Of a DNA stretch of 64,000 nucleotides, positions 26,518 to 35,574 are shown piece by piece. The notes beneath the pieces are model-generated. The model ran no database searches. It was not told the origin of the DNA and saw only the letters and a program-made list of their open reading frames with translations. The stretch's first letter is position 1. Every line of letters starts with the position of its first letter. The stretch is from Ruegeria_C sp041537925 (lineage in GTDB: Bacteria > Pseudomonadota > Alphaproteobacteria > Rhodobacterales > Rhodobacteraceae), in assembly GCF_041537925.1 (NCBI RefSeq), contig NZ_JBGOSH010000019.1:10576-74575 (forward strand). Reading direction: 5' to 3'. Made by a program: the position numbers and the translations under genes.

Positions 26518-28731
26518 TTATACGTTGCTGCGTGACTGGGTCATGCGGCGGCCGATCTCGGTGCGCCCTACGATGACCTGCATCAGCGCCACAACGCTGA
26601 GCATCACGAAAATCAGGGTGGTGGAATAGGCGATGGCAAGACCATAGTCGTTATTCTCGACCCTCCCGATGATATAGCTGGTGGCCATGTCATATTCCGC
26701 CGAGACCAGAAAGATCACCGCCGAGATTGCCGTCATCGCCCGCACGAAGCTATAGACCAGCGCGGCCAGAATTGCGGGCCTGAGCAAGGGCAGGATGACC
26801 CGGCGGAAGGTCTGCCACGAGTTTGCGCCGAGCGTCAGTGACGACTCGTCTAGCGATTTGTCCAATTGCGACATCGAGGCAATCCCTGCCCGGACACCGA
26901 CCGGCATGTTGCGGAAGATAAAGCTGACGACAAGGATGATACCGGTGCCGGTAATCTCGATGGGCGGAACATTGAAGGCGAGGATATAGCTGACGCCGAT
27001 CACGGTGCCGGGGATGGCAAAGCTGAGCATGGTCCCGAACTCGAACGCGTTCTTGCCCGCAAAGGATTGCCGTGTCAGCAGATAAGCGGTGATCAGGCCG
27101 ACAATGGCGGTCAGAGGTGCAGCGATCGCGGCGATCTTGAGCGTGGTCCAGAAACTGTCCCAAGCCGCCCCCGACCAGCGGATGCCGCCATCTTCGAGGC
27201 GGAAGGAAAAAGCGGTGACGTAGTGCTTGAAGGTCAGCGTGTTGTTGACACCCCACAGCTCGACCACCGAGCCGTAGAAGATCATGACATAGACGATTGC
27301 GGTAAACCCGGCCCAGACCATCGCAAGCGTCAAAACCGGCACCGACAACGCACGCGGCATATGCGGGTGAACGCCGCTGTCGCCCTTGCCCGACACGGTG
27401 GTGTAGCTTTTCTTGCCCAGCCAGAACCGCTGCGCATAAAACGCGCCAAGCGTGAAGCACAGCAGCACCATCGCCAGCACCGCCGCCTTGCCCTGATCAT
27501 ATTGCGCACCGACGATGGCAAAGAAAATCTCGGTCGAAAGCACGTCGAAATTGCCGCCCAGAACCAGCGGGTTGCCGAAATCGGCCATGCTTTCGATGAA
27601 GCCCAGCAAGAAGGCGTTGGCAAGACCGGGCCGCATCAGTGGCAGTGAGACTGTCTTGAACACCTGCCATTTGCTGGCTCGCAGGGTCTGCGCCGCCTCT
27701 TCCATCGACGGCGAGACCCCCTCGACCACGCCGATCAGTACCAGAAATGCGATCGGCGTAAAGGCAAGCGTCTGTGCAATGAGAACCCCTGGCAGACCAT
27801 AAAGCCAGCGGGTCGGCTGAACGCCAAAGACATCCGCAATGAACACGGTGACCGAGCCCGAGAGGCCAAACAGCAGGATCAGCGCGAGGCCAATTACAAA
27901 AGGCGGGGTGATGATGGGAAGGACCGTCAAGGCGCGCAATGCGCGTTTATAGCGAAAGCCCGAGCGCGTGACGACCAGCGCGAAAATTAGTCCCAGAACA
28001 GTGGTAATGAAGCCCACCAGAACCGCAAGGAACAGCGAATTCAACGCTGCCCCGCAACGCCCGCCCGACAGGCATCCCAACCCCCAGAGACGGTCGTCAA
28101 AGAATTTCGACAAGAACACACCCGCCGAATAGCCTCCGTCATCCGTTATGAACGCGGCGGTAAGCATCTTGGCAATCGGGAAGAATACAAAGGCGGTCAC
28201 GATGACGATCACGCCGCCGATGGCGCTGACGACAAAAACGTCCCCGTTGATGGCCCCGCGCGCCGCGATGCCTTGGGTGAACAGAAACAGGAAGGCCGAG
28301 GCGCAGATCAGCGCGCCATAGCCCATTCCAAACTGACGATCACCCAGATCCCCGAACAGCGCCGCAGCCCATTCGAAGTTCCAGCCGCGGATGCCGATTG
28401 CAAAGCCCTGCAGGATCATCCACCCGAAACCGAACGCCCCCGCGATGATCAGCACCTTGGCATAGATCGGGTCGATCTTGCGTTTCCTGAGCACCGCCAG
28501 CGGCGCAATCAGGGCCAGCACCATGGGCGCGAGCCAGAGCTTTTCACCCTGCGTAATCAGAAACCCGGCCGGTGCATAATCAGGGTCGAACGGATAGCCG
28601 TCAATCAGCCATTCGAACGAAAAAAACTCCTCCACCCCGTACCAGGGGAGGAGGAAAAACCCGACCCATCCGGCAATGATCCAGAAGAGCAGAACCGGAT
28701 GGGTCGTTTTCTCGGAAGTCAGTTCGCGCAT
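26518..28731 (-). CDS. ferric-type ABC transporter permease, two fused halves (FbpB class)
   Basis: 737 residues with about fourteen predicted membrane segments. Two EAA loops are visible, MEEAAQTLRASKWQVFKTVS with LPLMRPGL and LDESSLTLGANSWQTFRRVI with LPLLRPAI. This confirms two binding-protein-dependent transport domains in one chain, as in FbpB/AfuB. The gene begins two bases from the binding-protein stop. The long N-terminal part before the first transport domain has extra hydrophobic segments, common in roseobacterial members. Confidence 0.9.
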   Translation of the reverse strand: MRELTSEKTTHPVLLFWIIAGWVGFFLLPWYGVEEFFSFEWLIDGYPFDPDYAPAGFLITQGEKLWLAPMVLALIAPLAVLRKRKIDPIYAKVLIIAGAFGFGWMILQGFAIGIRGWNFEWAAALFGDLGDRQFGMGYGALICASAFLFLFTQGIAARGAINGDVFVVSAIGGVIVIVTAFVFFPIAKMLTAAFITDDGGYSAGVFLSKFFDDRLWGLGCLSGGRCGAALNSLFLAVLVGFITTVLGLIFALVVTRSGFRYKRALRALTVLPIITPPFVIGLALILLFGLSGSVTVFIADVFGVQPTRWLYGLPGVLIAQTLAFTPIAFLVLIGVVEGVSPSMEEAAQTLRASKWQVFKTVSLPLMRPGLANAFLLGFIESMADFGNPLVLGGNFDVLSTEIFFAIVGAQYDQGKAAVLAMVLLCFTLGAFYAQRFWLGKKSYTTVSGKGDSGVHPHMPRALSVPVLTLAMVWAGFTAIVYVMIFYGSVVELWGVNNTLTFKHYVTAFSFRLEDGGIRWSGAAWDSFWTTLKIAAIAAPLTAIVGLITAYLLTRQSFAGKNAFEFGTMLSFAIPGTVIGVSYILAFNVPPIEITGTGIILVVSFIFRNMPVGVRAGIASMSQLDKSLDESSLTLGANSWQTFRRVILPLLRPAILAALVYSFVRAMTAISAVIFLVSAEYDMATSYIIGRVENNDYGLAIAYSTTLIFVMLSVVALMQVIVGRTEIGRRMTQSRSNV

Positions 28732-28733
28732 GT

Positions 28734-29759
28734 TTATTGCGGTAGGGTCGACACCTCGTCATCCCATTTTTTCAGCAGGCGCTTGCGCTCGTCGGACGAG
28801 CCATATTTTTTGAAGTCGTAATCGATCAGCTTGATCTGCGACATGTCCGGGGCCGAAGACGAGGTTTCCGCGCCCTGATTTGACGGCACCTGGAACGCGT
28901 TCACCTGCAAGGCAAGGTTCTGTGCCTCGGGGCTGAGCGCCCAGTCATAGAACTTCTTGGCCTCGTCCATGTTGCGTGCACCGTCGATGATCGACATCGA
29001 ACCGATCTCGTACCCGGTGCCCTCGCATGGTGCGACAACCTTCACGGGGAAACCTGATACGGCCTGCTTGACCGCATCATGCATGAAGACGATGCCGACC
29101 GTGTTTTCCCCGCGACCTGCCGCCTTGATCGGAGCCGAGCCGGACTTGGTGTATTGGTTGATGTTCTTGTGCAGGCCTTTCATGAAATCAAAGCCTTCGT
29201 CTTCCCCAAACAGCTGCATCATTGTGGCCAGCGTCGTGTAGGCGGTACCCGACGAGTTCGGGTTCGCCATCTGCACATGACCTTTATATTCAGGCTTTAA
29301 CAGGTCCTTCCAACAGGCCGGTTCCGGCAGGTTGTTGGCCGCCAGCAGGTCCGAGTTAAAGCCATATCCAAGCGCGCCGGAATAAATCCCGATTGTCTTG
29401 TTGCCGGCACTTTCTGCCTGCGCGATGGCCCAGGGATGCAGCTGATCCCGCATCGGCGACAAGTATTCCGCTGTCAGCCCTTCTTCGGCGGCCTGCAGAT
29501 GCGGGTCGCCGGTGCCGCCCCACCAGACATCGCCTTTGGGGTTGGCGCTTTCGGCCTTGATCTGGGCAAAGGTTTCGCCCGAGGACTTCCGCGTCATCGC
29601 CACGTCGATCCCGGTGGCGTCCTGAAAGCTGTTCGCCATAAGCTGGCACCAGTCTTCCTGCGCCGAGCAATAGAATGTCAGCTTTTCGGCCTGCGCGGCA
29701 CCCGCCGCAGCAACGAAGGCAAGCGCGGACGCACCCGCCAGTGTCTTCAACGAAGTCAT
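28734..29759 (-). CDS. ferric-type ABC transporter substrate-binding protein (FbpA/AfuA class)
   Basis: 341 residues. A signal peptide with a cleavage site near GAAQA-EK leads into KLTFYCSAQEDWCQLMANSF and GDVWWGGTGDPHLQAAEEGL, the order typical of FbpA/AfuA-like proteins. In this class ligands include Fe(III), but also hexose phosphates (AfuA of Actinobacillus) and phosphonates, so 'iron' is the usual rather than a proven ligand. A GGGAGGG ribosome-binding site precedes the ATG. It is the first gene of the operon. Confidence 0.85.
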   Translation of the reverse strand: MTSLKTLAGASALAFVAAAGAAQAEKLTFYCSAQEDWCQLMANSFQDATGIDVAMTRKSSGETFAQIKAESANPKGDVWWGGTGDPHLQAAEEGLTAEYLSPMRDQLHPWAIAQAESAGNKTIGIYSGALGYGFNSDLLAANNLPEPACWKDLLKPEYKGHVQMANPNSSGTAYTTLATMMQLFGEDEGFDFMKGLHKNINQYTKSGSAPIKAAGRGENTVGIVFMHDAVKQAVSGFPVKVVAPCEGTGYEIGSMSIIDGARNMDEAKKFYDWALSPEAQNLALQVNAFQVPSNQGAETSSSAPDMSQIKLIDYDFKKYGSSDERKRLLKKWDDEVSTLPQ

Positions 29760-29783
29760 TTGAACCCTCCCAGAGCAATCTGC

Positions 29784-29811
29784 TTTGTAACAGATTTGTA
29801 ACAGTATTATA
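29784..29811 (-). promoter_or_regulatory. promoter -10 box and two phased direct repeats before the ferric-type operon
   Basis: Read on the minus strand, a perfect TATAAT lies at 29811-29806, followed within the predicted transcript start by CTGTTACAAA twice (29804-29795 and 29793-29784), 11 bp apart. No good -35 hexamer was seen 17 bp upstream, which suggests activator dependence. Repeats one helical turn apart just downstream of the -10 box are a plausible repressor or activator site. Regulator unknown. Confidence 0.45.
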
Positions 29812-29866
29812 CCGCGAGCCTATGAGGGGATTCCGGCTCTGGCAAACAAAATCGGGTCGGTCCGGG

Positions 29867-30757
29867 TCAACAGCTCAATTCGGTCAGCAGATGCGCGACC
29901 TGTTCGGTTTCGGCCGCGCCTGTGGCTTGCTCAACACGCAGCCGGCCTTGTTGGCCGCATCGGATCACGCGGTCATCCGGGCTGATCATCTCCGGGCGAT
30001 CCGTATACGAGACCAGTCCGCTGCCCAGAACCGTGTAAAGCCCGTCGGGTTGCGGGCGCGAGTAATAACCCTGAACCTGAATTAGGCCGACGGTTTCGTC
30101 GAACAGACCGGTTTCCAGCCGAAGCGCTTCGATCCCGTCCGGGGTCGGCTGGCCATAGACCCGCACCAGATCACCCGGTTGCAGATGCTGCGGGTCTATT
30201 CCGCTGACAAGGCTGCCGCCGATCACCGTGTTGCCGGTCGGGTCGGGGCCCAGATAGGTGCCACTCAGCCGGGCCCGGTGGGCGGTGCCGGCTAGGCGCT
30301 CGATCCGCGACGCCCGCACCCTTTGTTCCTGCCACAACCCACTGACCGCGACCCAGTCCCCGACGCGCAGATCCGTCGATTGACCGCCAAGATCAACTCG
30401 GGTGCCCAAAACGGCGATTTCCCCGTCGCCGAGCGCTGTCACCTTGCCCACAACAGGCAACACCTTGCGGATATGTCGGGCATGCCAGCCGTCATCTTGA
30501 CGCTCGGTGATGATCGCGACGGTGTGGCCCGGGCGGAGATCTGCGGCGGTCATGGCCGGAACAGACCCGACCACCTGCATTCCATCCGAGACCTCGATGC
30601 GCAAATTATTCACGAAGACGCTGCCAAGTTGGGTGATGGTGCCGACAATGCCGGTCCCGATGATCCCGCCCTCCCGCTCTTCACCGTCTTGCGCGCCAGC
30701 AGGTGCGCAAAGCCAGATCGCCAGGGTCACCGCAATCGCGCGGGAGAACGTGGTCAT
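29867..30757 (-). CDS. DUF5666-domain exported protein
   Basis: 296 residues with a signal peptide (cleavage near PAGAQ-DG). The body is a series of short OB-like repeats with V-x-G-x-V/W patterns: GTIT..., GKVTALGDGEIAVLGTRV, LRVGDWVAVSGLW and LQPGDLVRVYGQPT. This is the DUF5666 pattern, whose function is not known. The start overlaps the DUF6502 gene stop by 4 bp, so the two are translated together. Confidence 0.75.
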   Translation of the reverse strand: MTTFSRAIAVTLAIWLCAPAGAQDGEEREGGIIGTGIVGTITQLGSVFVNNLRIEVSDGMQVVGSVPAMTAADLRPGHTVAIITERQDDGWHARHIRKVLPVVGKVTALGDGEIAVLGTRVDLGGQSTDLRVGDWVAVSGLWQEQRVRASRIERLAGTAHRARLSGTYLGPDPTGNTVIGGSLVSGIDPQHLQPGDLVRVYGQPTPDGIEALRLETGLFDETVGLIQVQGYYSRPQPDGLYTVLGSGLVSYTDRPEMISPDDRVIRCGQQGRLRVEQATGAAETEQVAHLLTELSC

Positions 30758-31590
30758 TTTGTGTCGCCCTCTTCCGGGTCTTCGTCCGCCTCGCCAGGCG
30801 GTGACGGCAAGACATAGGCGCCAATAACGAAGCGGCCTCGGGGATCGCCATCCTGGTCGCGGTCCTGCAATGTTCGGGCCAGCGCATTGATATCTTGTAA
30901 CAGCGCCTGCGCTCGTTCCTCCGAGGTTTGCCGCAGCTGCGCGACCGATTCAAGCGACAGGTGCGAATAGCGCACGGCGCGGTCAAAATTCCGCGCATCT
31001 CCGGGCTCGGCAAGCAGGTTTTGGGTCGCCGCCATCAGATGAGCCGACAGCGTCGCCTGATATGCGGCAACTTGTTCGGCACCCCCGCCTGAAGGCAGGA
31101 ACGCATGGGTCAAAAGGTGCAACCGGCCTTTTGGGGTAATTTCGACGATACTTTGATCGAGCAACATGTTCAGGACGGTTCCCGGCGCCATGTCGATACG
31201 GGCCAGTCGGACCAGATCGTCAAACCCCGGACCGTCCTGATCGCCCTTTCGGTGCAGATCTCGCGGCGCGCCTGACATGTTCTGGTAATCCGGTGACGTT
31301 GCCCAATGGCTGATCACCAGCGCCGCAGCGCTGCTACTGCGTTTTTCAGGTGTGCCACCCTCTTGATCGCGCAACCGTTTGACATCCTTGCGGTGCAAAC
31401 CGGTCAGCAAACTGGCACGGCTGTCGCTGAGCGGCTGGTCTGAACTGTCCTCGGCGGCAGAGAGCAAGGCCTTCTTCAATGCCTCCGTTGCCGTGCCGAG
31501 CGTCACTCCATGCGCGACCATCGCCTGCGCCAAAGGCTCAAGCAATGCGGCCAATGCTGTTTCAAGAGGTGGTTTGGGCTGGGTCGACAT
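30754..31590 (-). CDS. DUF6502-family protein
   Basis: 278 residues from an ATG at 31590 (MSTQPKPPLETALAALLEP); a longer start at 31623 would add 11 residues without a better ribosome-binding site. LAQAMVAHGVTLGTATEALK and SRASLLTGLHRKDVKRLRDQ match the DUF6502 N-terminal region, which has a helix-turn-helix look and may bind DNA. It forms a two-gene unit with the DUF5666 protein and is divergent from the adenylation operon, so it is a candidate regulator of that operon. That role is inference. Confidence 0.75.
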   Translation of the reverse strand: MSTQPKPPLETALAALLEPLAQAMVAHGVTLGTATEALKKALLSAAEDSSDQPLSDSRASLLTGLHRKDVKRLRDQEGGTPEKRSSSAAALVISHWATSPDYQNMSGAPRDLHRKGDQDGPGFDDLVRLARIDMAPGTVLNMLLDQSIVEITPKGRLHLLTHAFLPSGGGAEQVAAYQATLSAHLMAATQNLLAEPGDARNFDRAVRYSHLSLESVAQLRQTSEERAQALLQDINALARTLQDRDQDGDPRGRFVIGAYVLPSPPGEADEDPEEGDTK

Positions 31591-31740
31591 GGGATACTGG
31601 TTAACCTTAGCTGCACATAACATTGATCGGCGTTGAGGAATTCAACGCTTTTGTGACCGGTTTGTGACCGGTTGTGAACTAAAATGGGAAATTTTCCCAT
31701 TATTACGATGGCGTGACTCCCACTCCGAAAGGAATACGCC
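31591..31740. promoter_or_regulatory. divergent promoter with three TTGTGA repeats and two palindromes
   Basis: Three signals are packed in 150 bp. GCGTTGA-GGAAT-TCAACGC (31630-31648) is a 7-bp-arm inverted repeat. TTGTGACCGG occurs at 31651-31660 and 31662-31671, with a third TTGTGA at 31672, so the spacing is about one helical turn. ATGGGAAATTTTCCCAT (31684-31700) is a perfect palindrome around a central T. Such density suggests tight control of one or both operons. A GAAAGGA ribosome-binding site precedes the ATG at 31741. Confidence 0.5.
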
Positions 31741-33369
31741 ATGCAATACTCTGCTGTCACGCCTTTGAAAGATCTCCGCCCCCTGTCCCCTTCCGATCCC
31801 GCCCAAGACGATCAGGCGGAGGCCCTATCCTGCCTCACCGCGTTGGACCGAAAACGGTTCCGCGCCTTTGGCTGGGGGCCGCAAAAGGCGCCGCGCCATC
31901 CGACCATCGCCGCCGCGATCCGGATTCAGATGCGCCGCTACCCCGATGTGGTCGCGGTTGATTGCGGGGGCCACAAGCTCAGCTATGCGGCGTTGGACGC
32001 AGCATCCAACCGGTTGGCGAGCGTTCTGCGCGCTCATGGTGTGAGACGTGGCGATTCGGTATGCCTGTTTCTGCACCGTTCGATTGAAATGGTGGTCGGC
32101 ATCGTTGCCGCGATGAAGCTGGGCGCAGCTTATGTGCCGCAACATGTTGGCGTGGCGCCGACCGAAACACTGCGCCATGTGGCGGATATGACCGGTGCGA
32201 AGGTTTTGCTCAGCCTCAGTGAACTGGCCGATCAGCTCCCGATTGCAGTTGATCAGACCCTGATTAGCATCGACACGGTGATATTCGATCCGATGCTTGA
32301 TGCCGGTGATCCGGGCGGCGTCGAACATCACGCCCGACCCGATGATCTGGCAATGATCCTGTTCACGTCGGGCACAACCGGCAAGCCCAACGGCGTTCAG
32401 GTTACCCATGCCAACCTGGCCAATATCCTGCTGACCGCGCCTGGTGATCTAGGCATGCGACCCGGTCTAAGCGTCGGGCAGATCCTGTCCATCGCCTTTG
32501 ACATGGCCGCGTGGGAAACATTGGGCGCGCTGTCCAATGGCGCTACGCTGGTCATTCGCGGTACCTCCATTCAGGAAACTGCGGAACAGGTCGATGTGCT
32601 GATCGCCACGCCCTCGATCCTGAACGCGCTCGACCACACCCGCTGCCAGCAGGTCAAAGTGGCCGCTGTGGCCGGAGAGCCCTGTCCGCGCCCGCTGGCT
32701 GATCGCTGGGCCTCTTTCTGTACCTTCTACAATTCCTGCGGCCCGACCGAGACCACGATCATCAACACCGCCGAGCCGCATCATCCCGACAAGCCGGTCC
32801 TGTCGATCGGCCGCCCGACCCCTAACAACACGGTCTATATACTGGACGAGAACCTGCGCCCGCTGCCGATCGGCCACAAAGGCGAGATGTGGGCCGGTGG
32901 CGATTGCGTGACTGCAGGCTACCTGGCCAATCCCGACCTGACGGCCGAGCGCTATCGCCCCGATCCGTTCCGCCCCGGCCACATGATGTTCCGCACTCGC
33001 GATCTGGGCCGCTGGACCACGACAGGTGAGCTGGAGCATTTCGGGCGCGTCGACGATTTGGTCAAGGTGCGCGGATTCCGGGTCGAATTGGACAGTGTGT
33101 CTGGCGCGCTCGAAGCGTCGCCATGCTGCCAACAGGCAGTGACGTTGCAATTTGATCCGCGCAATCTGGTCAGCTTCATTTCGCCCGCCACGGCCTGCCC
33201 GAAACGGGCGGCGCAATCGGTTGCCGACCGCCTGCCTTATTACTGCACTCCAACCATGGTGTTGCCGATGGATGTTCTGCCCCGTACGCCGCGCGGAAAG
33301 CTGGACAAGATGCTGCTACTGACGCTGGCGCGGACCGAGATCGTCGAAACCGGGACGGAGCTGAACTGA
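31741..33369 (+). CDS. stand-alone NRPS-like adenylation enzyme
   Basis: 542 residues of the ANL superfamily. Core motifs are visible: A3 ILFTSGTTGKPNGV, A4 AFDMAAWE, A5 YNSCGPTETTI, A7 FRTRDLGRW, A8 GRVDDLVKVRGFRVE and A10 TPRGKLDK, whose Lys is catalytic. The Asp of the A4 motif is the residue that holds the alpha-amino group in amino-acid-activating A domains, which favours an amino-acid-like substrate. No carrier-protein or thioesterase domain follows. The last base of its stop is the first base of the next gene's ATG. What accepts the adenylate is unknown. Confidence 0.85.
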   Translation: MQYSAVTPLKDLRPLSPSDPAQDDQAEALSCLTALDRKRFRAFGWGPQKAPRHPTIAAAIRIQMRRYPDVVAVDCGGHKLSYAALDAASNRLASVLRAHGVRRGDSVCLFLHRSIEMVVGIVAAMKLGAAYVPQHVGVAPTETLRHVADMTGAKVLLSLSELADQLPIAVDQTLISIDTVIFDPMLDAGDPGGVEHHARPDDLAMILFTSGTTGKPNGVQVTHANLANILLTAPGDLGMRPGLSVGQILSIAFDMAAWETLGALSNGATLVIRGTSIQETAEQVDVLIATPSILNALDHTRCQQVKVAAVAGEPCPRPLADRWASFCTFYNSCGPTETTIINTAEPHHPDKPVLSIGRPTPNNTVYILDENLRPLPIGHKGEMWAGGDCVTAGYLANPDLTAERYRPDPFRPGHMMFRTRDLGRWTTTGELEHFGRVDDLVKVRGFRVELDSVSGALEASPCCQQAVTLQFDPRNLVSFISPATACPKRAAQSVADRLPYYCTPTMVLPMDVLPRTPRGKLDKMLLLTLARTEIVETGTELN

Positions 33370-34682
33370 TGACGACGCACACGACAAATCTGGAATCTCG
33401 CGCCCTGAACTGGCGGCGGTTCACCCGGCATCCCGCAATGATGGAGTATCGTCGGCTGGCGATACTGGTCGCGGTGGTGAATCTGGGGGTATTTGCGATG
33501 GGGCTGCGCGAGGGTCGATGGGTCGCCGATGGTGTGTACGCGCTCAGCCCTATCGCGGACATGGCACTGATCAACCTGAGCCTCGGTATCCTGATCCGGC
33601 AGCAGCGCGTGGTGAACGCCCTGTTCTGGCTGGCGACCCGCGTGCCGACCTCTTGGCCGCTGTGGATACGATGGGGCGCGGGCAAGGTCTTCCATTTCGG
33701 CGGCCTGCATTCTGGAGGCACCGTTGCTGGCACCATCTGGTTCGGGTTTCTGCTCTATGCCATGGTGTGGAACCGTTTGAGCGGTGCCGTTTTGCCGTCG
33801 GACCTGTCGCTCGGGTTGAGCGGGGCCATGGTGGCATTGATGACCCTGATGGTGATCTCTGCCCTTGGCCCGATCCGGGCCCGGTTTCACAATGCATTCG
33901 AGAAAATCCACCGCTTCGTCGGTTGGACTGTGCTGGGTCTGTTCTGGGCGCAGACCGTGTCGATCACGCGGGATATGGGCGGCCATCTGTTGCACAGCCC
34001 GGCCTTTTGGATGCTGTGCCTGATCACCCTGTCGATCCTGTCACCCTGGCTGAACCTGAAGCGGGTCGATGTGGACATCGTCAAACCCTCGAACCACGCG
34101 GTGATCGCGCGGTTCGACTATGGCGATACGCCGTTTCCCGGCAGCTCGAACGCGATCAGCCAAACGCCGTTTGGCGAATACCATTCATTTGCCAATATCC
34201 CGGCGCCCGGGGAACCGGGCTATCGGTTGGCCATCAGCCGGGCAGGCGACTGGACCGGGCGGTTCATTGACACGCCGCCGGACAAGGTCTGGGTCAAGGG
34301 CATCACCACGTCGGGCGTGGCGCGGATCGAGGTGCTGTTTACAAAGGTCGTCTACGTCGGGACCGGGTCCGGCATCGGGCCGATCCTGCCGCATCTGCTG
34401 GCCGGAGAGGTTCCGAACCGGCTGATCTGGTCCACCCGCAACCCGCGCAAGACCTATGGCGAAGCGCTGATGGATGAGATCGAGGCCCATACTGACGCCC
34501 CGATAATCTGGGACACCGACACTCAAGGCAAACCGAACCTGTCGGCACTGGCCTTGCAGGCGGTACGCGACATCGGCGCCGAGGCGGTCATCGTGATCTC
34601 AAACCAGAAACTGACGCGCAAGGTGGTTCACGACATGGAAAGCCTGGGCATCCCCGCCTATGGCGCGATCTGGGACAGCTGA
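33369..34682 (+). CDS. membrane flavoreductase-like protein with FNR-type NAD(P) domain
   Basis: 437 residues. Residues about 25-225 hold five to six membrane segments with His residues at helix ends (HFGGLHSGGT, IHRFVG, HLLHS). The C-terminal half ends in a dinucleotide-binding motif, VVYVGTGSGIGPILPHLLAG, with LIWSTRNPRKTYG after it. The layout resembles ferric-reductase/fungal TmpA-like membrane flavoproteins, which are often linked to adenylate-forming enzymes in fungi (from memory, not checked). A conventional RxYS flavin motif is not obvious. It would pass electrons from NAD(P)H across or at the membrane. Confidence 0.65.
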   Translation: MTTHTTNLESRALNWRRFTRHPAMMEYRRLAILVAVVNLGVFAMGLREGRWVADGVYALSPIADMALINLSLGILIRQQRVVNALFWLATRVPTSWPLWIRWGAGKVFHFGGLHSGGTVAGTIWFGFLLYAMVWNRLSGAVLPSDLSLGLSGAMVALMTLMVISALGPIRARFHNAFEKIHRFVGWTVLGLFWAQTVSITRDMGGHLLHSPAFWMLCLITLSILSPWLNLKRVDVDIVKPSNHAVIARFDYGDTPFPGSSNAISQTPFGEYHSFANIPAPGEPGYRLAISRAGDWTGRFIDTPPDKVWVKGITTSGVARIEVLFTKVVYVGTGSGIGPILPHLLAGEVPNRLIWSTRNPRKTYGEALMDEIEAHTDAPIIWDTDTQGKPNLSALALQAVRDIGAEAVIVISNQKLTRKVVHDMESLGIPAYGAIWDS

Positions 34683-34684
34683 GC

Positions 34685-35455
34685 ATGTATGACACCATCC
34701 TGACCGAAACCGAGGGGCGGGTCGCCACGATCCGCTTCAGCCGACCCGCCCAGCTCAACGCGCTCAATACGCAGGTGATGGAGGAGGTGCTGGCCGCCGC
34801 AACCGCGTTCGATGCTGATCCCGACATCGGCTGCCTGATCCTGGCCGGCAATGATCGGGCATTCGCTGCCGGGGCCGATATCGGCGAGTTGGCAGTGCAG
34901 ACCTATCCCAGCATGCAGGCCAGTGACTTCTTTGCGGGCTGGGACAGGTTCGCCGCACTCCGCCTGCCCAAGCTGGCCGCAGTCAGCGGCTATGCACTGG
35001 GCGGCGGCTGTGAGGTGGCCTTGATGTGCGACATCATTCTGGCGTCAGAAACCGCTAGGTTCGGCCAGCCCGAGATTAAGATCGGCTGCATACCGGGCAT
35101 CGGCGGCACCCAGCGCCTGACCCGGCTAATCGGGCGTGCCCGCGCGATGGACCTGATCCTGACCGGGCGCATGATCGACGCGCAGGAGGCGCTGCAAATG
35201 GGTCTGGTCAGCCGTGTCGTAGCCTCGGTTGCGTTGTCGGAGACCGCGATGGAAACTGCGCAGGCGATCGCGGACTACGCTCCGGACATCACCCAAATGG
35301 CCCGCGCCTGCGTGAACATGGCCGACCAAAGCACGCTGGAAACCGGGCTGCGCTATGAACGGCAAATGTATCACGCGCTTTACGGATTACCCGCGCAGAA
35401 AGAGGGCATGGCGGCGTTTCTAGAAAAACGGTCACCACGATTTCATCAAGACTGA
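34685..35455 (+). CDS. enoyl-CoA hydratase/isomerase (crotonase) family protein
   Basis: 256 residues, normal crotonase length. FAAGADIGELA forms the oxyanion-hole region, and both catalytic glutamates of hydratases are present: Glu110 in GGGCEVALMCD and Glu130 in FGQPEIKIG, twenty residues apart as in rat mitochondrial hydratase. IPGIGGTQRLTRLIGRARAM follows. It lies two bases after the membrane protein gene. In beta-oxidation it would hydrate enoyl-CoA, but here its partners are an adenylation enzyme and a reductase, so the substrate may be an unusual thioester. Confidence 0.88.
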   Translation: MYDTILTETEGRVATIRFSRPAQLNALNTQVMEEVLAAATAFDADPDIGCLILAGNDRAFAAGADIGELAVQTYPSMQASDFFAGWDRFAALRLPKLAAVSGYALGGGCEVALMCDIILASETARFGQPEIKIGCIPGIGGTQRLTRLIGRARAMDLILTGRMIDAQEALQMGLVSRVVASVALSETAMETAQAIADYAPDITQMARACVNMADQSTLETGLRYERQMYHALYGLPAQKEGMAAFLEKRSPRFHQD

Positions 35456-35574
35456 GTGCAACGGCGATGGGTTAAGAAATCGAGCTTTCCCTTTTGCGCG
35501 CAACAACTCGTGGGCGCGGCGTATGCGCGTATTGTCGTCGGCGCGGTGAAACATTTACTGTCGCAAGAAACCAC

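Noticed and set aside
32467..33216. 249-codon minus-strand frame in the adenylation gene
   Set aside because: It is an antisense shadow with Arg-rich, motif-free translation.
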